64,000 bases of DNA from Pyropia yezoensis. Lineage: Eukaryota > Rhodophyta > Bangiophyceae > Bangiales > Bangiaceae. Under the pieces are notes generated by a model. It made no database searches. It was not told the DNA's origin and saw nothing but the letters and a program-made list of their open reading frames with translations. This document shows, piece by piece, positions 44,999 to 55,107 of the stretch (position 1 is its first letter; each line of letters opens with the position of its first letter). Both the position numbers and the translations under genes were made by a program. The DNA lies in NCBI GenBank assembly GCA_009829735.1, contig CM020618.1, positions 36,928,894 through 36,992,893 of the forward strand, written 5' to 3'.

Positions 44999-46763
44999 AT
45001 GACCGGGGGGCGCTGGGGTTACCCAAGCAAGCCACCCCGGAGTACCGCGGGGAAAGCCCCACGGAGAGCGCGGTTGAGCCGACGCCGCATCAACCCCCGG
45101 GTACACCTTCCGGCCCCGACGACACGGCGTCAGGGGATTGATGGCCAACCTCCAAGGTTGGGAGGAGAGGACGGGAAGCCCCGTCACGTTGAACCAGACA
45201 AGGGCCCTGTTCAGGATGCCCGAGCTACACCGGATATCGGTGTAGGACATGTGTTGTTTACCTTGGAGAACTTCAAGGTATCAGCCACCCTGGGGGTTGA
45301 CCCCCAGTCGACACGATCGTACTACCCTGTACTGGACACCGGGGCTGGACCCAACCTTATCCGGAAGGATACCCTCCCGGACAAGTGGCTTCCACGAGTC
45401 AGAGTGACTCGGGGACCCACCATCAAGGACGCGAATGGTCGACTCATTCGTACGACCGCAGCGATGTCGCTGCAGGTTACCATCGGGGATCTCACCACGG
45501 AAGTTGACTTCCTGGTATGTGAAACGCTATCGGTGCCCTGCATACTGGGGTGCACCTTCATCAACGTTCACGTTGATGCAATCCGGCCAGGCCGGAGGAC
45601 CGTCGAGCTTCAAGAAGCCGACGGGACGAAGCGAGGACACACGGCTATCGTCAGGGACCTGACGCTACAAGGAAGCCACGTTAACGTGGCTGAGGTGTAC
45701 GCAAGCGTCGAGCCGAAGACACTTCGGTTGGCCAAGCGGACTCGCTTTGAGCCGTTGTCAGAGACAGTCCTCCCGGTTAACTGCGACCTCGCAGGCATCT
45801 GCAGAGTCCAGTCCAACCTACGGACGTACAAGCGCCATGGGTTGACCATGGCCAACGGTCTCATAGACCTCCCAGCAGGAGGGTCGTCCCTCCTAGTGAT
45901 GGCGAACTACCGCCGTAAGGCAGTCACCCTCCCGAAGGGAACTATCCTCGGGATTGCCGAACTCTACGGAGGAGATATCCTTACCCCTGATAAGGAAGGT
46001 CAAGTGGAACCACTTGAAGTACTGGCGGTCGCCGAGACCACCGAGCGACAGCAACCCGATGACGGGAAGCCTAACCCATCGGCGGCGCCGGCGGACCTGC
46101 CGCCAAAGGACCAAGAGGCCTTGAAGGCACTGGCCGAGGCTGACCTCGACCACCTTCACCCTTCGGTAGCCGAAGGGGTACGACGGATGCTAAGAAAGCA
46201 TGACGTTGTGTGGACAGGCGGGGCCTTGGGGACCATTGGGGCAACCCAACATCGTATAGACTTGGTACCAGGCGCACGACCCGCCCGGTCACAACCGCAC
46301 CGAGCGGGACCTATGCAACGAGAGATCGTTGATGGAGAAGTGAAGAGGATGAGTGAAGCTAAGGTGATCCGACCTTCGATGTCGGAATGGGGTGCCCCAG
46401 TCGTTATTGTGCCGAAGAAGGATCAAACCCCTCGGTTTTGCATCGATTATCGACGCCTCAACTTGGTTACCAAGAAGGACTCATACCCTTTACCAAGGAT
46501 GGATGAATGCATCGACTCCCTGGGGGAGGCTACGGTGTTTACCACCATCGACTGCAACGCCGGATACTGGCAGATCCCGGTGGCGGACGAGGATATCCCC
46601 AAGACGGCATTCGTCTGTCACAGTGGAGTGTACGAGTTCCTAAGGATGCCCTTCGGATTGTCCAACGCCCCCCGCTACATTCCAGCGGGCTATCGACATC
46701 ATACTGTCGGGGGTGAAGTGGCGTAACTGCCTAGTGTACCTCGATGACGTCATCGTCTTCTCG
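44999..46763 (+). pseudogene. pol: A2 Pol: protease and reverse transcriptase, cut by gap
   Basis: It starts [13 protein letters not shown], eight bases after the gag stop and in another frame. DTGAG protease is near residue 112. Reverse transcriptase is read to YLDDVIVFS, where the N run begins. It has about one break. Confidence 0.85.
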
Positions 46764-47263
46764 NNNNNNNNNNNNNNNNNNNNNNNNNNNNNNNNNNNNN
46801 NNNNNNNNNNNNNNNNNNNNNNNNNNNNNNNNNNNNNNNNNNNNNNNNNNNNNNNNNNNNNNNNNNNNNNNNNNNNNNNNNNNNNNNNNNNNNNNNNNNN
46901 NNNNNNNNNNNNNNNNNNNNNNNNNNNNNNNNNNNNNNNNNNNNNNNNNNNNNNNNNNNNNNNNNNNNNNNNNNNNNNNNNNNNNNNNNNNNNNNNNNNN
47001 NNNNNNNNNNNNNNNNNNNNNNNNNNNNNNNNNNNNNNNNNNNNNNNNNNNNNNNNNNNNNNNNNNNNNNNNNNNNNNNNNNNNNNNNNNNNNNNNNNNN
47101 NNNNNNNNNNNNNNNNNNNNNNNNNNNNNNNNNNNNNNNNNNNNNNNNNNNNNNNNNNNNNNNNNNNNNNNNNNNNNNNNNNNNNNNNNNNNNNNNNNNN
47201 NNNNNNNNNNNNNNNNNNNNNNNNNNNNNNNNNNNNNNNNNNNNNNNNNNNNNNNNNNNNNNN
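46764..47263. other. Scaffold gap (500 N)
   Basis: Exactly 500 N. A2 reverse transcriptase enters and B reverse transcriptase leaves. If A2 is a simple nested copy, the gap must hide its remaining integrase, ORF C and 3' LTR plus about 0.5 kb of B, several kilobases in all. ORFs across it are artefacts. Confidence 0.98.
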
Positions 47264-49582
47264 ACTATTCCGGTGCAAGCGTCTTCCTTTTTGGTCCCAC
47301 CAATGCTCCGGCCACCTTCGAGAGAGCCTTTGACATCATCCTGTCGGGGCTCAGGTGGAGAACATGTTTGGTCTACTTGGACGACATTATCGTTTTCTCC
47401 GAAACCCCGGCGGAACACCTATAGCACCTTCGACAGGTCCTGGCCCTCCTTTCCAAGGATGGAGTTACCCTGAAGGCCGAGAAGTGCCACCTGTTTGAGA
47501 CTGAGGTGGATTACCTGGGGCACGTGCTGAGTCCGGGGGAGCTCCGAGTCAATGAGAAGAACATCCAGGCCCTCCGGCATGCACGGCAACCTAAGACCCA
47601 AACGGAACTCAAGAGCTTTCTGGGCATGTGCAAGGTCTACCGCCGGTTCGTACGGGACTATGCTCTGATTGCCGGGCCATTGACCAAGCTCACCAGCAAG
47701 AAGCTCCCCGCACAACTCCCGGTGTTCGACGAGAAGCAGACCGCGGCCTTCGAAGAGCTCAAGAAGCGCCTGACAACAACTCCAGTACTGGCGTTACCCA
47801 AGCGGGAGGGCCAGTTTGTCCTGGAGACTGATGCCTGTGGCGTCCAGGTGGGGTGCTCTCTACTCCAGCAGCAACCTGATGGGCACTTCCTCCCGATAGG
47901 CTACTACAGTCGCGTCCTGACTCCAGCCGAGAAGAACTATTCCACGACGGAGCGCGAGTGCTTGGCGGTCGTCTGGGCTTGCTTCCTGTTACGCCCATAT
48001 TTCGAAGGACAAGAGTTCCTCATCCGGACGGATTACGCCAGCCTAAGGTGGCTGCTATGCATGGACAGCAGCCAAGGAAGGGTCGCCCGGTGGCGCCTGC
48101 GCCTTTCGGAATTCAAGTACAAGGTGTGCACCAGAGCAGGGAGGGAGCACCACTGCGCCGACACCATGTCCCGGCTGGAGACTCCTTCAGCCGACACCGG
48201 TCCTATCCCGGAGGAAATACCTCGTTTCATCCTCCCGAATGTTGGACGTGGCTGGCATGCTCCCTTGTATGAGACACCCGAAGCTCATCAACCGGTAACC
48301 ATTCACCAGATGCTGGAGGCACAGCCCACGGATCCTCAATGCTTGGAGCTTCGCCACCAGATGGACCTGAACCGGAATAGTCGCTTCTCGAGTCTACAGA
48401 TGGACTCCTGGTACGGGTGTCACCCTTTGATGGGGCAACTCAAGTCTACGTACCCCGGAGTCTACGGGCTGACATCCTCCGCCTGGAGCACTAGTCTCCC
48501 AAGGCCGGACATCCTGGCATCACTCGGATGTATGCGTCAATGCGACGACATGATTACTGGGAAACCATGGCCAGTGACGTCCATAAGCACTTGGAGGCTT
48601 GTGTCTCTTGTGCAAGGAACCGGTTGTCCGAGAGGAAGAAGACTTCCAAGCTACGCCTATTCCCTGCGGCGGGGCCCTTTGCAAGCTTAAGCATGGACAT
48701 CCTGGGGCCCCTACCTGAAACATCCAGCGGCAACATATACCTGCTCATCATTTGTGACCGGTTCTCCAAGTTCACTCGAGCGATCCCGCTGAAGACCATC
48801 ACGGCTCTGGATGTCACGTCAGCCTTCTGCGAGTACTGGATAGCTGCCTACGGCTCTCCAGACTCCGTCCTAACAGACAATGGCCCCAGTTTGCATCCCT
48901 GTTCTTCCAGGGAGTCTGTGACCTGATGGGTATTAAGAACTTGTTCACACGACATACCACCCGCAAACGAACGGCCAGGTGGAACGATTCAACCGGACCC
49001 TAGTGGACATGCTACGGCACTACGTGGAGGAGCACCAAGAAGACTGGGACGAGCTCCTGGCTGTCCTCACGCTAGCCTACAACTCCCGAGTTCACCGGAC
49101 GACGGGGGGTCGCTCCCACTCGACTTTGGCACCCCAAGGCGGCTGACCAACTTCTCCCTGGAAAGAATACCAGACGGTCTCAGCCTGCACTGAAGTCAGG
49201 TCCCAAGGCAAAGATGAGTTCGTGGAACAACTGAAGCTCCTGTTCCCAAGAGTCAAGGAGTCAATCTCAAAGACCCAGGAGCGATACAAGCGGGACTACG
49301 ACAAAGGAGTCCGGGAAAAGAACAAGGAACTGGGTGGTGGCGACTGGGTTTTTGTGGACAACCATAGCAAGACCCGGGGGAAGCTGGACTCTAAGACGGA
49401 TGGACCTTATGAGATCCTGAATACGGATGGCTGGACCTTTCTTCTAGACGTGGATTGTTCCCCGTACCGGGTGAGCAGCGACCATGTCACCCGGGCGCCT
49501 CCGCCAAGCAAACGGGACTTGACCCGGCGCAAGCGGGCCGCAGTACCCTGGCTATCCCAAGAAGAAGGCCGGAAAATGTCTA
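47264..49582 (+). pseudogene. pol: B Pol: reverse transcriptase end, RNase H, integrase (fossil)
   Basis: [42 protein letters not shown] and IICDRFSKFTRAIP are visible, then GPYEILNTDGW. It has about four breaks. It follows the left-arm copy (6074-9752) more closely than the right-arm copy at several residues. It ends at the shared A1 joint. Confidence 0.83.
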
Positions 49583-50455
49583 GCCATCCTGTTCGCAGGA
49601 GTACCCAACTATGTGCGGATATCCGCACGGGGAGCCAATACGGCTCGGACGAACTTCAGTCGACTGATGCATATGTGCATGTCCCTAGGGGACGCCTACC
49701 GGGTGCTACACCCGGAATGCGCCTTGGCCCCGAAGCCCAAGGGTGAGGGAGGCAAGCCCAGTCTTACACCGGTACCGAGGCAAGAGAAGGTGGAACGTAA
49801 GGCCGCACCAGTACTGGTGGCGACCGAACATACCCCTACCGGTAAGGATGAACCTCTAGTCGACCAACAGGGCCACCTGTTGCTACCGGCGACGCCGGTG
49901 ATTGATGAGCATGGTACGGTAGCGTACATCGCCCCGGCGAGGACCCAGTTCCAGGTTAACGAGGGAGCGGGACGGCGCGTCCCGTATGTGCGGACTACGG
50001 GGTATGCCCCGGTCACGGGTCACCCCCACCAACCCCTGCCGACATGGGCAGTACGTACGGAGGCACCTCCGCACATCGCTGGTAGAGCCAACCGGTTGGG
50101 GGAGTCTATGTTCCGGCTGGCACGGGGACCCAAGGCCTACCAAGGGGCAGGCACTCGGGCGCCCGAGGCAGGCAACCGGACCTATGGAGCCAACCCGACG
50201 CGGACGCCCGGGCCGGCCGGCACGTCCGGATGTGTGTTGTGCGGAGACCCCCAACACTGGGTGTCCGCATGCCCGCTTATCCCGGAGGAGTCTCGACGGG
50301 CAGCGGCGCAACGCAAGGCATCTATTGGTGGGTATCCCGCCCGAGGCCCGGCACCGGGTAGGCAGCAAGATCCAGGAGGAGTACTGGCAGTCGAGGAGGC
50401 ACCTCCGCTCCCGGATGTCCCGGAAGATAGTAACCGGCCGAGTACGGGAAACTAG
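49583..50455 (+). pseudogene. gag: A1 Gag, C-terminal part with CCHC knuckle (fossil fragment)
   Basis: It carries [14 protein letters not shown], the Pro-rich middle and the [14 protein letters not shown] knuckle. Its N-terminal part is not attached in this copy. Confidence 0.84.
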
Positions 50456-50541
50456 TAAGAGGAAGGACGACACGGGGTCGCTGGGGTAGCCCTAGCAAGC
50501 CACCCCGGACTGCCGCGGGGAAAGCCCCACGGAGAGCGCGG

Positions 50542-53500
50542 TTGAGCCGACGCCGCATCAACCTCCGGGTACACCTTCCGGCCCCGACGACACGGCGTCA
50601 GGGGATTGATGACAAACCACCAAGGTTGGGAGGAGAGGACGGGAAGCCCCGTCACATGGAACCAGACAAGGGCCCTGTTCAGGATGCCCGAGCTACACCG
50701 GATATCGGTGTAGGCCACGTACTGTTCACCTTGGAGAACTACAAGGTATCAGCCACACTGGGGGTTGACCCCCAGTCGACCCGATCGTATTACCCCGTAC
50801 TGGATACAGGGGCTGGAAGTAACCTGATCCGGAAGGATACCCTCCCGGACAAGTGGCTCCCGCGAGTCAGAGTTGCTCGGGGACCCACGATCAAGGATGT
50901 GAATGGTCGTCTCATTCGTACGACCGCAGCGATGTCGCTGCGGGTCACCATCGGGGAGCTCACTACGGAAGTTGACTTCCTGGTGTGTGAGACTCTATCT
51001 GTGCCCTGCATACTGGGGTGCGCCTTCATCAACGTTCACGTTGATGCAATCCGGCCGGGCCGGAGGACCGTCGAGCTGCAAGAGGCCGACGGGACGAGGA
51101 GAGGACAGACAGCTATCGTCAGGGACCTGACGCTACAAGGGAGCCACGTTAACGTGGCTGATGTATACGCAAGCGTTGAACCGAAGACACTCCGGCTGGC
51201 CAAGCGGACTCGCTTGGAGCCGTTATCGGAGACCGTCCTCCCGGTTAACTGTGACCTCGCAGGCATATGCAGAGTCCAGTCCAACCTACGAACCTACAAG
51301 CGCCATGGGTTGACCATGGCCAACGGTATCGTAGACCTCCCAGCGGGGGGGTCAGCACTGCTCGTGATGGCGAACTATCGCCGTAAGGCAGTCACCCTTT
51401 CGAAAGGAACTATCCTCGGGATTGCCGAGCTCTACGAAGGAGATATCCTTACCCCTGACATGGAAGGTCAAGTGGAACCACTTGAGGTGCTGGCGGTCGC
51501 CGAGACCACCGAGCGGCAGCAACCCGATGACGGGAAGCCTAACCCAGCGACAGCTCCGGCGGACATGCCGCCAAAGGACCAAGAAGCCTTGAAGGCACTG
51601 GCCGAGGCTGGCCTCGACCACCTTCCCCTTCGGTAGCTGAAGGGGTACGACGGATGCTAAGAAAGCATGACGTCATGTGGACCGGCGGGGCGCTGGGTAC
51701 CATTGGGGCAATCCAACACCGTATAGACCTGGTACCAGGTGCTCGACCAGCGCGGTCGCAACCGCATCGCGGGACCTATGCAACGAGAGATCGTTGATGG
51801 AGAAGTGAAGAGGATGAGCGAAGCTAAGGTGATCCGACCCTCGATGTCGGAGTGCGGCGCCCCAGTCGTTATCGTTCCGAAGAAGGATCAAACCCCTCGG
51901 TTTTGCATCGATTATCGACGCCTCAACTTGTTTACCAAGAAAGACTCATACACTTTACCAAGGATGGACGAGTGCATCGACTCGCTGGGGGAGGCCACAG
52001 TGTCTACCACCATTGACTGCAATGCCGGGTACTGGCAGATCCCAGTTGCGGAAGAGGATATCCTCAAGACGGCGTTCGTCTGTCACAGTGGCGTGTACGA
52101 GTTCCTAAGGATGCCCTTCGGATTGTCCAACGCCCCCGCTACATTCCAGCGGGCTATCGACATCATACTGTCGGGGGTGAAGTGGCGTAACTGCCTAGTG
52201 TACTTCGATGACGTCATCGTCTTCTCGCGTAACATGGATGACCATGTGCAACATGTCGACGAGGTACTCACCCTTTTGCGAAACGCCGGGGTAACCCTGC
52301 GCCTCAAGAAGTGCGCCTTCTTCCAGCAGACAGTCGAGTATCTGGGTCACCAGATCACACCAGGTACACTGGGGGTGCTCGAAGCTATTACCCGGGCACT
52401 CCGGGATGCGCGATACCCGACCACCCAGACACAGCTGAAAAGCTTCCTGGGGATGTGCAACGTATACCGACGGTTCGTCAAGGACTTCGCTCGTATAGCC
52501 AAACCGTTAACGGTTCTGACGAGCAGCGCCTTGCCCAAGGTACTCCAACCTCGCTCGCCCAGCGAGGGAGAGGCATTCGAGCTGCTCAAGCAAGCTCTGC
52601 TAGCCCCACCCGTGCTTGCGTTGCCGCATAGACGCGGGACCTTCGTCATCGACGTCGATGCCTGCGATACCCCAGTGGGATGCACCCTGTTACAAGGTGT
52701 GACCATCATCGGTACCGATAATGCTATCCCGGACCTACATCCGGTAGGGTACTTGAGCCGGACACTCAACCCGGCTGAGCGTAACTATAGTGCCACCGAG
52801 CGCGAGTGCCTCGGAGTCATATGCGCAGTGCAACTGCTCCGGCCATACCTGGAAGGTTCCAGGTTTATCCTAAGGTCCGACCACGAACCTCTACAATGGC
52901 TTCTCAACCTTGGTGACAAGGATTCCGACAGCCACGGTCGGCTAGCCCGGTGGAGGCTGAAGATGGCCGAGCACGACTACCGGACCATTTATAAGGCCGG
53001 CTCATCCCATCATCTGGGGGACGCGCTGTCGCGACTCGATACACCAAGCGGGGATACCCGACAGGTGGACGAAGACATCCCGGTGGTACCGGTTTGCATG
53101 GTGGGTAATGCTACCCAAGGTATGGTTGACCATACCATGGCACACCTTGCGTGCCCATTGACCCTCGCGGACTTTCCGCGAGGCACAGGCCAATGACGAT
53201 GACTGTAAACGCCATCGTGCTAACCTCCTGGCCGGCACGGCCGGCATCTTCTCCGAGAATAAGGACGGACTCATATACCGGCGGGCACCCGCCGATGGAC
53301 GGCATCAGGTCGTGGTTCCCGTGTCCCTACGACAAGCCGTCATGGAACGAGAACACGAGAACCACACAACCGGACACCCGGGAGGTTCGCGCATGTTCGC
53401 AGCAATGCGAAGGTTCTTATACTGGCCAGCAATGGCCGTCGATGTAATCGACCACGTGCGGGGATGCCACCCGTGTGCACGGAATCGTATGAGTCTTCAT

Positions 53501-54685
53501 AGGCGGGCATCCGATATGAAACTGTTCACCCCAGACGGGCCCAACGAGCAAGTCGCTATCGACATACTCGGACCGCTTCCGGTAACGGAAGAGGGGAACA
53601 GGTACATCCTGGTCATGTCGGACCGCTTTACTAAGCTGTCACGGGCAGTAGCAATCCCGAACGATACGGCCTACACCATCATGAACGCAGTGGTTGACCA
53701 CTGGATCAGTGCATACGGAGTCATGAAGCAACTCCTCTCCGATAACGGAGCAAACCTTACGTCAGCATTCTGCACTAAGGTCCTGGGCATGTTCGGCATC
53801 GAACCCCGTCGGGCATCCGACTACCACCCGCAATCCAACGGGCAGGTGGAGCGGTTCAACCGCACCATCGTTAAGATGCTCCAATGCTATGTGGCAGAGC
53901 ACACGAAGACGTGGGACAGGCTTCTGTCCGTCTTGACCCTGGCATACAATGCCAGGCCCCACCGGAGTACCAGCATTGCCCCACTGAAATGGGTCATGCC
54001 GTTGGGCGTCGGGAACCTGACGCTGCCACCGGGCAGATGCACGCGGTATGACATACCGAAGGGCCGACCGGCCGAACGGATCCACTTAGCTTGGTTGGCC
54101 AAGCTATCATGGATGATTCCGAAGCTCAAGGGTGCCCTTGACCGGACACAACTTCGATACAAGAAGAACTTTGACGCCCGGCCACGGGTACGCAACGCAA
54201 CCCTGGTAACAGGTGACTGGGTCTATATCAGACACCAGAAGTTCCGCGGGAACAAGCTCATGCAACCGGTTAAGGGACCGTACCAGATCCTACACAGAGA
54301 TGATCACTCTGTCATCCTGCACTCCGATACGGAGATACAACGCATCAACTTCAATGATGTGACACCTGCTCCGAAGCCGGATCAGCCTCAGCCGGTACCG
54401 GCTGGGTTGCTAGATGAAGCTCTTACAACCCACCGGTCAGATGACCCGGTGGGACCGGATAGGATCCCATACCAAGTAGAGAGCGTGGTCGGACACACCG
54501 ACCCGGACCTACCAGGACCCTGGTATGTAAAAATGATGTGGGTCGGATACGACTCACCCACGAGGGAACAGGCGGCGAATATACCCCGCCAACTTCTCAT
54601 GCCGTACATGACGCGACGACGCCTACTGTTACAACCCAACCGACACCGACTTCGGCTGTTGGGGGGTGAGGCTTATACCTACTAA
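50542..54685 (+). pseudogene. pol: A1 Pol: protease to chromodomain (fossil)
   Basis: The order is [23 protein letters not shown] and the YxDD box; VIDVDACDTPVG and ATERECLGVI; integrase HENHTTGHPGG with CHPCARNR; MSDRFTKLSRA, LLSDNGANLT and NGQVERFNR; VKGPYQILHRDD; and the chromodomain-like tail VKMMWVGYDSP. The integrase part is open for over 450 codons to its natural stop just before the convergent spacer. It has about three breaks elsewhere. Confidence 0.86.
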
Positions 54686-55107
54686 GTAGGGTGTCACATG
54701 GATTCGGCAAGACTTAGGTTCACTAAGTTGGAGCGGACTTAGGCAAACTAAGTAAGCTACTGACTTTTACAAGTTTACTTGACGGAGATGACTAACTCCG
54801 ATAATTTCGAAGTAATCTGAGGCTTACACCAAGGTAAACCTTCATCCATGGGGCAAGTGACGGACCAAGGAAGGTTGACCTTCATGAGTATAAACCAACC
54901 AGGATGGGTTGGGGGCAATAGAAAGAACCGAGGGTTGGGGGCGCGACAAAGAACCGAGGCAGGCCTCGGCGAAGTCAGACTGGGTACTCCCCAAAGGCAG
55001 GCATTGGTATCATGCAAACGCCCCAGCGGGGGATGAGTTTATACTCACTACCACCCGGCCACCGTAAGGGTCGCCTGGTCCCTCTCCCTCACAAACAATA
55101 GCACTCC
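54686..55107. other. Convergent spacer between A1 integrase and ORF C
   Basis: No gene. Two CTTAG...CTAAG palindromic units start at 54713 and 54738. This is the counterpart of 576-969. Confidence 0.6.

Larger units (their letters stand above)
42220..46763 (+). mobile_element. Family A2 element nested in B pol (5' half, then gap)
   Basis: LTR, primer-binding site, leader, whole Gag and Pol through reverse transcriptase are present. Integrase, ORF C and the 3' LTR are not seen because the gap intervenes. It has about one break near the gap. It is younger than the B copy it sits in. Confidence 0.85.
38720..49582 (+). mobile_element. Family B element interrupted by an A2 insertion and a scaffold gap
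   Basis: LTR, gag and protease region occupy 38720-42219. An A2 element starts at 42220 and B resumes after the gap at 47264 in reverse transcriptase, running to the shared B/A1 joint at 49582/49583. The 5' end is exactly an LTR start set into A2 integrase. Gag looks whole; the part after the gap has about four breaks. The pre-gap part differs visibly from the other two B copies. Confidence 0.8.

Noticed and set aside
46640-47424. Long ORFs on both strands across the second N run
   Set aside because: Same artefact of unknown bases.
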